64,000 nt of DNA from Tetradesmus obliquus (taxonomy: Eukaryota > Chlorophyta > Chlorophyceae > Sphaeropleales > Scenedesmaceae): positions 670,501 to 734,500 of the forward strand of contig CP126205.1 of assembly GCA_030272155.1 (NCBI GenBank), given 5' to 3'. The notes beneath the pieces are model-generated. The model did no database searches, was not told the origin of the DNA, and saw nothing but the letters and a program-made list of their open reading frames with translations. This document shows, piece by piece, positions 35,767 through 48,132 of this stretch. Position 1 is the first letter of the stretch, and every line of letters starts with the position of its first letter. The position numbers and the translations under genes are program-made.

Positions 35767-38205
35767 TGCTGCTGCTGCTGCTGCCTGCTGCTGCTGCCTG
35801 CGGGTGCTCGCAGCCGACGCCAACATCCTGATGAACACGTGCCTCTCAACCCTGCCTGCTGCTGCTGCTGCTGCTCGCAGCCGACGCCAACATCCTGATC
35901 AACACGTGCCGCGCCACCGCGCAGCGCTACTACTTCGCCTACCAGGAGCCCATGCCCGTGGAGCAGCTGGTGCGCGCACTCTGCGACACCAAGCAGGTGA
36001 GGCGTGAGGCTGGTGTATGGTACACCATGATGCGTTTGCAACCGTTTGGGGTGAGTGCGTACTTCAAGCCGTGCCCGTGGAGCAGCTGGTGTGCGCGCTG
36101 TGCGACACCAAGCTGGAGCGCAAAGCCGCTGTGCAGTTGAATCACACTGGGGTTTCAGATAGCAGGCAACCCCAGCCAGCAGCTGGTGCCCGCACTCTGC
36201 TACACCAAGCAGGTGAGGCTGAAGGCTAGTGTTTTGTACACCATGATGCGTGTGCAACCGTTTGGGGTGTGTGCGTACATCAACTTGATGCTGAGCTGTG
36301 CCCGTGCAGCAGCTGGTGCGCGCGCTGTGTGACACCAGGCAGGTGAGCAATGCGGCTCTGCAGTTGCTTCACACCGGGTTTTCAGGTAGCAGGCAACCCC
36401 AGCCCGCAGCTGGTGCGCGCGCTGTGCGACACCAAGCAGGTGAGGCTCTGGCTGTGTTTTCCGTATGCCAATGCTGTTGTGGCTTGTGCTCTGTGTGGAA
36501 CGGAGTGGGCTGTGGAGCAGCGCTGAACAGCCAGCACCCCCTGCCTGCGTTGTGATGTACCCGCTACCTGCTGCACGCACGACAATCTCCTGACACCAGC
36601 GCTGCCTGTGCTGCTGCTGCTGCTGCTGCTGCTGCTGTACACAGGGCTACACGCAGTTTGGTGGCCAGCGTCCATTTGGAGTGTCACTGCTGTATGCGGG
36701 CTGGTGAGTGTTGCAGCAGCAGCTGCACTGCAACACAGCGCTGGTGTGCTTGCACACTTTGAAAACTCAAGCACTCTCTGTTACATGCATTTCCTGTGAC
36801 CTGGTGGGTTTTATATGTTGTCGTGTATGCGCCGCAGCTTCCAGCTGTACCAGCGCTCAACAGCAGCACGTGCTCAACAGCAGTAGACTGATTCAATCTG
36901 GCCCCAGCCATCCATGTGATGTATATGCGCTTGCTTCCAATGCGTATGCACTTGCTTCAAATGTATACCGCTTGCTTCCACCAGGGACGAGCACTACGGC
37001 TTCCAGCTGTACCAGAGCGACCCCTTTGTTTCTATGAAGTATGAACAGTCCATTCTGCCAGTCATCATCACTCCAAACAACCAGTTATCATTACTTTGTT
37101 ATGTTTGCAGGGACGAGCACTACGGCTTCCAGCTGTACCAGAGCGACCCCAGCGGCAACTACGGCGGCTGGAAGGCCGTGGCCATTGGCGGCGGCCACGC
37201 GGCTGCACAGAACCTGCTCAAGACCGAGTACAAGGAGGACACGCCGGTGGGTTGTTGGATAACTGGGCTTAGGGTTCTTTAAGGTTTTTTTTACATATGT
37301 TTAGGGCCGATCTGGGGTGGCAGGCGGTGGCCATTGGCGGTGGTTATGCGGCAGCGCAGAACCTGCTCAATGCCGAGGTACTGTACAACGAGGACACCCC
37401 GGTGGGTGCACCTGCTGTTGAAACTCATGCTGCAGGTGTCTGGCGGCATCCCTGCGCTTATCCAGGTGCTGTCCAAGTCTATGGACCTCATCTGTACTGT
37501 TTCAGTGCTGTCACACCTGTTCTCAGCAATCACCTGTCCATGTGGTATTATCTGCAGGTGTCGGGCGGCATCCCTGCGCTGATCAAGGTGCTGTCCAAGT
37601 CCATGGACAGCAGCCTCAGCTGTTACAGCCGCTGCTATAGTCTGCTTCTACACCTGCTCTTACAACTACTGCCGGCCGTTTGCTATCACAACATGCCTCG
37701 CAGGTGTCGGGCGGCATCCCTGCGCTGATCAAGGTGCTGTCCAAGTCCATGGACAGCAGCCTGACCAGTGACAAGGTGGAGCTGGCCACAGTCACGCGCG
37801 ATGCAGCAACCGGCAAGGTAGGGAGACGATATGCCTCTAAGTTCTCAACTGCTTTGCAATGTACGTGAAACATGCCGTGGCATGCTGCATGCTCTTTGGC
37901 TGTGGCAGGCGTGTGTGCAGCTGCGCGCAGCCTGACCAGTGACAAGGTGGAGCTGGCCATGGTCACACGTGATGCGGCAACTGTCAAGGTGGGTGCACAG
38001 CTTGGACTGCAAGTGCCTGTGCCGGGCAGCCCTTCGTCCTTTTGTCTCTTCGTTGCAACACGAGCTATTCTTGCTAGCAGGTTTGAAACTGCTGCTGCTG
38101 CTGCTGCCGCTGCCGCAGGTCATCTTCAAGGTGTACGAGTCTGCTGAGCTGCAGCCCTACCTGGACGCAGCCAACGCAGAGAAGGAGGCGGCGGCCAGCA
38201 GCTAG
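34471..38205 (+). CDS. PSMA4: 20S proteasome subunit alpha type-4
   Basis: Seven exons keep phase: 34471-34632, 34975-35062, 35881-35996, 36645-36703, 37111-37246, 37704-37817 and 38119-38205 (TAG). The product is about 253 residues, the usual length. It starts [20 protein letters not shown], the alpha-4 (plant PAC1, human PSMA4) signature with the proteasome alpha N-terminal motif. It continues [80 protein letters not shown] and [15 protein letters not shown]. It forms part of the outer alpha ring that gates the 20S core in cytosol and nucleus, and is not itself catalytic. All introns except the first and fourth hold clear echoes of flanking exon ends. The coding sequence itself is intact. 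Confidence 0.96.
35101..35285 (+). repeat. Three tail echoes of PSMA4 exon 2
   Basis: Degraded copies of [13 protein letters not shown], ending GGCGTCACAAG (35144), GGCATCACAG (about 35247) and GGCATCACAG|GTGC (35279). Confidence 0.8.
35806..35860 (+). repeat. Head echo of PSMA4 exon 3
   Basis: GCTCGCAG then CCGACGCCAACATCCTGATG ([10 protein letters not shown]), 68 bp before the real exon and followed by a CTG run. Confidence 0.88.
36066..36445 (+). repeat. Four tail echoes of PSMA4 exon 3
   Basis: Copies of the segment coding [14 protein letters not shown] at about 36070-36110, 36168-36211, 36298-36344 and 36395-36441. Three keep CAG|GTGAG. Confidence 0.92.
36838..37025 (+). repeat. Two head echoes of PSMA4 exon 5
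   Basis: Copies of acceptor plus (DEHYG)FQLYQ at 36838-36870 and 36987-37025. The second is identical to the true exon for about 40 nt. Confidence 0.88.
37311..37405 (+). repeat. Tail echo of PSMA4 exon 5
   Basis: Copy coding [20 protein letters not shown] and EDTP, ending CCG|GTGGGT like the real donor. Confidence 0.9.
37431..37625 (+). repeat. Two head echoes of PSMA4 exon 6
   Basis: Copies of CTGCAG plus [16 protein letters not shown] at 37431-37490 and 37553-37622. The second is almost identical to the real exon. Confidence 0.92.
37921..37992 (+). repeat. Tail echo of PSMA4 exon 6
   Basis: Copy coding [18 protein letters not shown] and ending AAG|GTGGGT. Confidence 0.9.
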
Positions 38206-38258
38206 ACTCGCTGCTGTGGGGCTGGAAGGCGCTGGCGCTGGCCGTGTGGTGCAATGGC

Positions 38259-38535
38259 GCGGCCCTACCTGGACGCAGCCAACGCAGAGAAGGAGGCGGC
38301 AGCCAGCAGCTAGATCACTTTTGTCGCGGGGTTCAACAGGCAGCTGGGGCTGTCCGTGGGGTGCAGTGGCGCAGCCTTTGTTGGACCAGCCCACTTCGGC
38401 AGGCAGCAGCTAAAATCACTGCTGTGGCGGCGCTGGAGGGCAGCTGGGGCTGGCGATACCCTACAATGCCGCTGCGTGGTCAGTTGTGTAGTACATAGCA
38501 GAGAGCCAGAGAAGGAGGCGGCAGCCAGCAGCTAA
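38259..38535 (+). repeat. Two terminal echoes of PSMA4 last exon with stop codons
   Basis: 38264-38313 repeats [16 protein letters not shown] then TAG. 38504-38535 repeats EKEAAASS then TAA. The intervening 3' flank is also duplicated. Confidence 0.92.
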
Positions 38536-39474
38536 GCTGCGACTTGTCCAGGGGCAGTTGGAAGAAAAGGAGCAGCTGACGCCGGCCATGCTGTACAATG
38601 CAGCTGCAGCTGGTCACTTGTGCAGTGCACGGCAGAGATGCAGAGAAGAGGGCGATGACTTTCAGCCACTGGTCTATGTCAGGCGTTCTATGCGCTTAGG
38701 GCGGATATAAAAGGACAAACTTATACTGCTCCTGTGCTGTGCAGTTTGTCCTGGATTAGATGGCGGCAGGCGGACACCATTGATGAATGCAATCGGCAAC
38801 TTTCTTTATATTGATGTGCCAGGCATAGTGCTGCTGCTGTTCCAAAAGCTGGCTGAGTATGCAGCAGGCAATAGCGACGCAGCGGAAGCTTAACAGCAAG
38901 GTGCGACTGATGGCACTGGTGCTGCTGCATGGTGCTGCTGCCAGAGCTCCCTTGATCTGCTCTACAGTCGGTTGCTGATCCATAGTTCCTGAATAAGGCG
39001 CTCAGTCACGCCTCGCCGCCAATGAAACATACACCTGGTTATACGCGACAGCCCATTTTCTTGGTCGCCAGCGTTCCGTTGACAGCGCACGCGGTTTGAA
39101 GTGGTTGACGAAACCTGTTCAGTTGTCACTCACCCATGCGTGCTTGCCGGGGCCGTACGTGATATGAAGGTGGCATACTCGAGCCATTTCTACTTTAAAC
39201 GTTATTCACATTGAAACACCTCGGACCCTTTTTGCAACGCGTCAACATGCAGGTGAGCTGGCTAGCCTGGGTCCTCACGACACGACGGTGCCACCACACT
39301 AGCATCAGCACCCCGCGTTCTTGTTTATCGTTCTTGGTTCTCTTTACCTTTCGCCTGTCATCGCCGGGATTCACTGCACCGTGGCTGCACTACTGCTCTG
39401 CTCCTGCTCTCTGCTCCTTGCTGCTGTTGCTGCCGCTGCGGTTGTACTCGCCTGCTTGCCATACAGCCTGAACA
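38536..39474. other. Intergenic; small frames only
   Basis: A TATA-like GATATAAAAGG lies at about 38703. A 36-codon frame (38783-38893, MNAIGNFLYIDVPGIVLLLF) and an overlapping antisense 75-codon ATG frame (38983 leftwards, MDQQPTVEQIKGALAAAPCS) are both present, and neither is recognisable. ATGCAG|GTGAGC at 39247 could be a tiny first exon of the LRR gene downstream. Confidence 0.35.
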
Positions 39475-40242
39475 CCCATCTGGCGTACCCTTCGCCCTGG
39501 CCCTCGCATTAGAGCATCCAGAAGCCAGCAGCCACCCCACAGTGCTGTGTGCAGCAGCCCGTGCCTGCAAGGCCTGGAGGGAGGCAGTGCGGCAGCGCAG
39601 CGCCTGCAACACAGCCATTGAGTTGGACCTGCACAGCAGCCTGCTGCAGCTGGGAAGCTTCACAGACTGGCTGCAGCAGCATGCTAGCTTAATGAGCCGC
39701 TGCCGAGCCAGATGGCAGCAATCCTGGATGCAATTGCAGCAAGCACGCAGCTGACTAGGCTGAGTCTTGCGGCACGGAGGTCGCGCAGCGGAGACGCGGA
39801 TGCAGTGCAGTCAGTCGCGGCGTGCAGCAAGCTGGTGGGCCTGATAATTTTGCGAGACCTCCGCATCTCGCCGGGTTCGAAGCTGGTACCTGGGGACGTC
39901 CGGGCGCTGACAGCGCTCACTGGCCTGACACGGCTCCGGCTATCAGGGCTGGGGCCGGCAGTGGATGATGCTGCTGCTATTGCGCTGCCCTGCAGCTTGA
40001 AACAGCTGCAGCACTTGGATCTAGGCCACTGCGAGCTAGGAAACATGGCGTGCTGTGCAGCCATTGGGCAGCTTGTGCAGCTCACAGAGCTTGTTTTGCA
40101 GGGATGTCTCGGCTTGACGCGGGCAGGCTTGCTGATGATGACGGGGCTGTCACGCTTGCAGCAGCTGCGTGTGGAAGGGAGCCGGCAGCTGCTGGTTGCG
40201 CATCTGCAGGAGTTCTGGGCAGCAGTGCGGCATAAACATTGA
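39475..40242 (+). pseudogene. F-box-like / leucine-rich-repeat gene with a frame break
   Basis: The first frame codes EHPEASSHPTVLCAAARACK followed by AWREAV, typical of the end of an F-box. The second frame (from MAAILDAI at 39712 to TGA at 40242) codes LRR units: LTRLSLAARR, LTRLRLSGLG, LQHLDLGHCEL, LTELVLQGC and LQQLRVEG. The two frames are offset by one register near 39690-39705, where no intron fits. The gene is therefore either frameshifted or carries an assembly indel. F-box/LRR proteins select substrates for SCF ubiquitin ligases, so the intact relative would probably act there. A start could be the ATGCAG mini-exon at 39247. Confidence 0.55.
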
Positions 40243-41415
40243 AGGGGTGGTTGGCAGCAAAGCAGTGCGGCTGCCTGGGAGGTTGACCTTGAGTGTCGCA
40301 GCTGCAGCAGCACCGGCGTGTTGGCAGCTGTCATTATCATCATGTTACCCATCAAGCCAGATCATCAACGCCATCGGTGTTGGCAGCCTTGTCAAGAGCT
40401 GCCGCAACACTGGTACGGTACCAGATGGAGGTCCAGCTTTAATCGTGGTTTTGGTGCTGATGGTCTGTGTGCCAACTGCGGTTCCTTGCCGTGACTCAAG
40501 TTCTTGCATCAATTGCATACAAGGCAGTCAAATTGATGTTGGATCCATAATGGAGTATGGGCCAGGCAGACTCTGCAAGTGCAGCGCTGACAGCCTGACC
40601 CAGCCTGGCAGGCCGCTCAGCTGCATACTACGCTAGTAGTGCATGTGTTGGGCCAGTTGCCTCAGACAGTGATGAACATGGGAATATCGGCAGTGTTCAA
40701 CATTGCGTTGGCAGGTGCTTGTAAGGACAGTTCCTGCAAGCCACAGTGGCACCGTGACGGTGCTTTGGAGGGCGCCATCTAGCCATGTGAGTACGCATTA
40801 TACTGCATTATGCTTCACTGCAATGTCTTGCTACAATCCATAATACTGCAATGCCCGAAGTGCTTGCTGAGGGTAGGGGGCTGGTCGCAGGTGGTTGCAG
40901 CAGACCGGGCCGGGAGCACAGGTGCGCTGACAAACAGCAGCTCCACAGTAAACCACTATGCTCTTTCTTTTCTGTTGTTATTGTTTTCATGGCGCACAAG
41001 GCACAAAATGACCTCGGGCGAGGAAACTGACAGCGGATATGCAGGGCTTAGCAAAACACTCACAATGCATCATCAGCCTTCCTTGGCTGCATGCAATGCT
41101 GCAAAAAAGTAAGCCAATGTCAAGATCTGCTCGAATCAATCCGAGAGAGCAACTGATACACTGAAGTGTCTTGGCCCTCAGCGCCCTGAGAAGCTGGAAA
41201 TGGCATCTCTTGTTTCGTTCTGCAAGATTGCTAGGGTGATGAGTAAATGATGCTAGACCTGGAGCTAAGATGCGCGGGGGGAGCCTGGTTGCCTGTGAAA
41301 GGTGTCGCACTTGTTAATTTGGGCCTGGAAGTGGCGTTAAGGTAATTGATAAGGCGAGGACGGATGTATAGAATAGAACGGCATCATAGGCACTGACCAG
41401 CCACATTGTCAACAG
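40243..41415. other. Possible 5' exons of the Gln/Ala-rich gene
   Basis: Short stretches bounded by plausible splice sites occur, for example QLPQTVMNMGISAVFNIALA with donor near 40710 and GGWSQVVAADRAGSTG with donor near 40922. I could not chain them to a start codon. Confidence 0.3.
40331..40376 (-). repeat. Dispersed about 45-bp motif, copy 2 (inverted)
   Basis: ATCATGTTACCCATCAAGCC with flanking ATCATCAACGCCATCG. It shares the longest form of the motif with the copy at 55006. Confidence 0.8.
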
Positions 41416-44400
41416 GGGCTCTGATGGCAGTGTGTTGGGTGTTCACACCCTGTGCCAACTCGATGAGTTGGGGCAGCGCTTGCGCCTCGCATCAAGGTGA
41501 GTGTATTTTTGAGCCACACGGGTATTTATTGATGCCCGGCAACGGGGCAATAGTGGTAGGCAGCACGTGCACAGCAGCAGTGCCCAACCCCCTGGCAGTT
41601 GCACCTGCCCTACAACCAAACCCTGCAAGCACATGCTCACCTCGAACCGTGAAAACCGTAGATGCCCATATTCCTTGTATCGTTTTCTGCGTATGTTCGG
41701 AATCAGCAGTGAAGCTCTGCATGCGCTGCATGTGCAACAGAGCCATCACCTTTTTGAACACGTCCAGTAACAACCTCCAATCAGCAAAAACTCTAGCTAG
41801 CCCTAAGCCGTCCCTAGCCATAGACCTAGCCTTTGGAATTCCTTCCAATTGTGTTTCTACCAGCCAATGCCTTTCCTGCAAGCCATCACATGCCTTGCTC
41901 TCTCTCTATGTGCACCAGAAAGACAGCGCCTGAGTCCACTGTGCCTTGCCACTGTCCTGCAGGCCCCTGAGCCAATCTCAGCTGGTTGCAGTAGCCCCAG
42001 GCCAACGCGTCTGTGCAGAGCTGCCACGTCAGCAGCAGCCGGGTGCATGCAGCGGCTGCTGCAGCAGCAGCACCGGCAGCACTGCATGGCTCGATGTGAC
42101 CGTGCTGCAGAGCAAGGCTGACCCAGCCAGCGGTAAGTACAGCAATGGGAGCCTGGCTTTCATCACTGCTTGCTGTTGCAGGGTGCTGATTGTTTGTTGG
42201 GGTTGTGCAGCAGCAGCAGGACCAATTCAAGGCCATGGTGATGCACTATCCCTGTGCAGCGATCGCAATCCCTTGTGGTCGTTTTCAAATTAGGTTCAGT
42301 TCAAATCGCCTGCTTGAAAATACCCGCGGTTCAACCATTCAAAGCCCTGGCTTGTGCCTGCTCGACAAGTGTAATCTGCCTGCTTGACAGTGCCTGCGGC
42401 CTGCTTGACAGTGCCTGCGGTAATGTTCTTGGCTTATGCGTGTCCCTGCTGTACAGGTGACCTGCAGCTGCTGGTGCAGCCAGACCCCCCAAGCAGCAGC
42501 CCTGTGCAGCTCACCGTGCAGCAGCAGCAGCAGTCTGCCATTACGGGCACGGTTCTTACTCCTGCAGCAGTCAACATGCCTGGTCCTGGAGGCAGCAGCG
42601 GCAGCAGCAGCAGCGGGGTGTGCAATGTGCGCGCGATACAGCAGGGCAACCTTGCTGCGGAGCCTGCAATGCAGCTGGTGCTGGCGCAGGCGGGCACATT
42701 GCAGCAGGTGCGTGAGGCAGGCAGATGGCACATGTTGCAGCTGCGCACTTGCAACTGTATGTAACTGTAGTGGCAATAACTAGCGCGCAGCTCCAACGAT
42801 GCGTAGCGCAGGCATTTGCATGTGCTTTTGTGTTTATGAGCCAGTGCGCAACTGCCCTGTAAGCTGCTCACTGCTATCATATGCTGCCTTGTACCCTGCA
42901 CTGCTGCTGCTGCCGCTGCTGCTGCAGGCTGCCCATTCGCGGCTGGAGCTGCTGCCGGCTGGCTGCTGCGCTGTTCCTACTGACAAGGCTGCTGCCTGTG
43001 GCTTACCCCAGGGCCTGGTGCAGCAGCAGCAGGGTGGTGGTGCTGACTTGTGGAGGTGCGCAGCTGTGCTAGCTGGATGGGTTGACTGGGGAGTGCTGGT
43101 GGGGTATCCTTGTTGTGTCACATGTTGTGTCGGTGTTGTTGAATTATGTGATGTGAGCGCTGCAGTCTTGGCAGGCAGGCTTTGCAAACAGTGATGTGTT
43201 TCAACAATGTGCCTCAACCAACCTGACAGCACCTTCACGGGCAGATACTATGAACACAACATCACTTGAAACACACCTGCATTACTCGTCCATCTGATCT
43301 GCAACTGGTCAGACAGCTGACACGCAAGGCGGTCACACTGGCCATGGTCAAACTTCTGTCTGTCAAACATGCCAACCTGCCTCGCTGCCTTGCTGCCAGG
43401 CTGCAGGTACTGTCTGCACCACCGCTTCTGCGGTCAGACTTCTGTTAGTCAAACCTCTGACGGTCAAACATGCTGACCTGCCTGGCTGCCTGGCTGCAGG
43501 TTCTGGCTGCGCCACCGCTTCTTCACTGCTGTAGGCTTCTAGCTGCGCGGTGTGGTCAAATGGGCCATGGTCAAACTGCTGACGGTCAAACATGCTGACC
43601 TTCCTGGCTGCCTGGCTGCAGGTACTGGCTGCGCCACCGCTTCTTCCCTGCTGTGGGCTTCAGGCTGGGTGACAGCCCCCAGCAAGCGCTGGCAGCACTG
43701 GCACAGCTGCAGGCAGCAGGCGAGGCTGCAGCAACCCTGCCTGCTGCTGCTGCTGCTGCTGCTGGCGGTAGCAGCCAGGCCCAACAGCAGCAGCAGCAGC
43801 AGCTTGCATCGCAGCAGTTTGGTGCTATGCAACAGGCAGCTGCGGGTATGATTGTGGGTGTGCAGCAGCCGCAACTACCGATCGCCTCCCCACAGCAGCA
43901 GCAGCAGCAGCTTGTGGTTGGCAGCAGCAGCAGTGCACCTGGCCACCTTGCAGTGCAGCCTGGGGCATCACTAGTGCAGGCTCCAGCTGACCTGGCACAT
44001 CCTGCAAGAGTCAGTGGCAGCAGTAGCACCCAGCCTCTTCCCAGCAGCAGCGCTGTGCCCAGCGCTGCTGTTGATGTAGCTGGTAGCAGTGCCCCTGCTG
44101 CTGCTGCCCCTTCTGCTGCTCAGGCTCAGCAGTTGGCACTTATGGCACACCTGCAGCAGTTGCTTGGCCAGCGGCAGCAGCAGCAGCAGCAGGCACAGCA
44201 GCAACTGCAGCTGCAACAGCAGCAGCAGCAGCATCCTCAGCAGCAACTGCAGCTGCAACAGCAGCAGCAGCAGCATCCCCAGCAGCAACTGCAGCAGCAG
44301 CAGCAGCAGTTGCAGCTGCCAGGGACTGTGCAGATTCAGGCACCTAGCCTACCGGCTGTGCCTTGGCAGCAGCAGCAGCAGCCGGCAGGCACTTTGTCGT

Positions 44401-44585
44401 CTGTGCAGGCAGCAGTGCAGCAGCAGCAGCAGGCGCAGCTGCCAGGGTTAGTCAAGCTGCAGCAACCCAACTTACTGTCTTCTCAGCAGCAGCAGCAGCA
44501 GCAGCAGCCCAACTTACTGTCTGCATCTCAGCAGCAGCAGCAGCAGCACCAGGTGGGCATCGCACTCTCAATGCAGGCAACAGTG

Positions 44586-44617
<32 letters not shown>

Positions 44618-44701
44618 AATGCCTCAGCCTCTTGGTTCCTTCTCTGCGCTGCTGTCATCAGTGCTGAATGACTCGCCGTCACCGCCACCCAAGCTGCAGC
44701 C

Positions 44702-44749
<48 letters not shown>

Positions 44750-45097
44750 TGCAGCTAGCCTTCAAGACAGGCTTGGCAGCAAGCGGCCTGCCACAAGCCT
44801 GGGCCCACCAGCAGCAGCACAAGTAGCAGCTCCTGGTGCTGCTGCTGCTGCCGCTGCTGCTGCCAAGCGGGTGAAGCTGGAGAATGCACCGGCAGCAGCA
44901 GCAACAGCAGGCAGTGACGTAGTAGACAGACGCAACCCTGCAGATCAGCAGAGGAACTCCTTGCAAGCGTCAGCTGCAGGACAGCAGCAGCTGCTGCAGC
45001 CGCAGCAGCATCCGGCACTACTGCTGCTGGGACAACAGCAGAGCCGTGCACTGCAGCTGCAGCTGGGTGCAGGCCTGCAGCTGCAGCTGCAACCTCC

Positions 45098-45129
<32 letters not shown>

Positions 45130-45257
45130 TTGCAAATCAGCAGCAGCAGCAGCAGATTGTGTCGCTCGCTCAGGCAGGGGTGCCACTATCGGTGCTCATT
45201 GCGCAGCAGCAGCAGTTGCTGGCACAGCTGCAGCGGCGGCAGCAGGCTGCAACACCT

Positions 45258-45289
<32 letters not shown>

Positions 45290-45574
45290 TGCTCACAGCT
45301 TTGTGCACAGCCTCCTGCCTCGGCAGCAGCAGCAGGCCAAGCGCACCTGTGTGACGCACAAGGCGCTCCACAAAGAAAAGCCACCCAAGAAACCAAAGGT
45401 CCCGAAGAGCAGCCAGCCCCCTGCAACATCTGCTGCTGCTGATAGACCGGCAGCAGCAGCACCTAAGGCTGCAGCAGCTGCTGCTGCTGCTGCTGCTGCT
45501 GCTGCACGGCCAGTGTCCACCAATCGCCGCAAGGCACAGCTGGGAAAGAGGACCAGCGCAAGCCGCTACAATGC

Positions 45575-45620
<46 letters not shown>

Positions 45621-45891
45621 GCCGCAGACACTGCCGAGCCAGAGACTGCAGCAGTGGCAGCAGCAGCGGCATCTGCAGCGCCGGCAGCAGTAGCAGCTGT
45701 GCCGGCAGATTTTGAGGCAGCAGGGATAGCAGCAGCTGCAGCAGCAGCGCTGCTGCCACCTGAGCCAGAGGATGCTGCTGCTGCTGCAGCAGCAGCAGCA
45801 GCACCACCACCAGCAGCAGCAGCAGGAGCAGTGAATGAGCCGGCCGGGATTCCAGCTGAGCCACAAGCAGCAATGGCGGTTGATGGCACTG

Positions 45892-45939
<48 letters not shown>

Positions 45940-46693
45940 TGGAAGCTTTCCGGGCGCCATCTGCGGACTACAGTATGCTTGGCGGATCAGAGCTGGAGCA
46001 GCAGCAGCAGCAGCAGCAGCCACCACAAGCTGTGTTGTCACTACCGACTGCTGCACCAAGCTCCGGTCAGTCACCAGAACCTGCGGTGCCAGCAGCAGCA
46101 GCAGCAGCTGGCAGCAGCGGCCTTGTGCTTATAGGTCTGAGTGGCACTGCAGTCATGCCTGACATGGCAGCAGCAGCAGATGCGCAGGCAGCAGGCCTTG
46201 CTGCTGCCGGTGGAGGTACAGGGTTCAAATCCCCGCGGCTGCAGCAGCTGCTGTGGCTGCGCGACTTTTTTGCCGGGCGGGGCATCTACCTGCAGCGGCT
46301 AGGACTGTCCATCAAGGAAAGCGGGACAGAGGAAGGTGGGTTACATGTTGCAGGGATGTGTAATGTGAAACAGCGCATAACCTCACATCACAGGACCGGC
46401 TGGCATGTAACCTATCATCAAGCTGCCCTCATCATTCCTTGCTTCGACAGTATGACACATCATGGCTTAGCACTGAAGCATGATCGACCTGAATGTCTGC
46501 TGTTCTGTTGCAACCTCTGCTAACCCCTGCTGCTGCTGCTGCTGCTGCTGCTGCAGGCATGTTCTTGGACGGCCACCCACTGCTGCTGCCAGGGCGGCTA
46601 GGCAGGCCCCGCTCAGAGGTGACGCGCCTCATCACAGCACTGCAGGCAGCAGCAGACAGGCTCGCAAAGAAGGTCAAAGCACACCCTGGAACA

Positions 46694-46731
<38 letters not shown>

Positions 46732-46998
46732 TGCTGCTGCTGAGCCTGCAGTAGCGGCAGCAGCAGCAGCAGCTGACGTGCCTGCAGCAGCTGCTGCAGA
46801 TGCACCTGCCCCAAGTGATGCCGGCAGTGCGCAGGATCAACAGCAGCAGCAGCAGCAGCAGCAGGCTAGTGCAGCAGCACCCAACCCCCACCTGCTGGCA
46901 GCAGCAACCGACATCGCTACAGCTGTGGAGCAATGCAGAAGGAAGCTGGGACTGGGGCCCTCGTCTACCGTTGCTGCTGCCGCCGCTGCTGCTGCCGC

Positions 46999-47034
<36 letters not shown>

Positions 47035-48100
47035 GCCAGAGGCCAGTGCAGGCAGTGGCAGCCTGAGTGCGTCAGCAGCTCCTGAGACAGCAGCAGCAGC
47101 AGCCACTGCCGGTACCGGTGGTGGTGGTGGTGCAAGTGGTGACGGCAGCGCCTCACACGCTATGCCTGCATCACCGAGCAAGAACAGCGCAGCCCAGGCA
47201 CATGTTGCCGAAGCAGCATTAGCAGCAGAAGCAGCAGCAGAAGCAGCAGCACCTGCCACTGCTGCAGCTGCGGCTGCAGGGGCTTCCTCAGAGCCAGCAG
47301 CAGCAGCAGCGCCGACTCCGTCGCCTAAGCCTGTGCCAGCTGCAGTGCGCAGCGGTCCTGTGGGTGTTGATGCATCCATCCTGGCAGAGCTCATGCAGCC
47401 CCGTCAGCAGCAGCAGCAGCAGGATGTGGGGCCATCCAACATGCTGTCTCCAGCAGCAGCAGCAGCAGCAGCTGACTTGGCAGCCCCTGGCAGCTCACAG
47501 GCGGCAGCGGCAGCAGCAGCAGCAGGCTCTGTAGCAGCACCACAACCAGCAGCAGCAGCAGCAGCAGCAGCAGGAGCAAGGGTGTCAGCACCCTATGCTG
47601 TGCCTGGGGTGCCTCTGGGCACCCTCATGCGGCCCCCAACTCAACATGCTGCACAATTTGTGGGAGCACCTGCTGCTGCTGCTGTTGGCTTTGCAGCACA
47701 GGCCCAGCCCCCTCCTCCAGCAGCAGCAGCAGCAGCAGCAACCTCGGCTGCACTGGTGCAGGCAGCTGCAATGCGTGCAATGCAGCTGCCCATCAGCACA
47801 CCAGCAGCAGCAGCAGCAGTTGCGCGCACGCTGCCGCGCCCTGCGCCAAGCATGCTGCTGCCACCAGGTATGCAGCAGCAGCTGCTGTTTGCGCCTCAGA
47901 TGCCGCACCTGCAAATGGCTGGTCTGCGTGCCTACCTGCCTGCTGCTACAGCTGCACTTGCGGCGCCAGCAGTGACGGCAGCAGCGCCAGCAGCAGCAGG
48001 AGCAGCAGCAGTGCCGCGTGGTGGGCCTGCTGCTGCGCTGTCTTTCATGTTAGGCCCTGGGGGCCCCCTGGTGCTGCTGCCAGGAGGGCCCGTGGCGCGG

Positions 48101-48132
<32 letters not shown>

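Noticed and set aside
35997-36445. CRISPR-like array of regular repeats
   Set aside because: Repeats are exon fragments with splice sites, diverged, and spacers are not uniform; the genome is eukaryotic.
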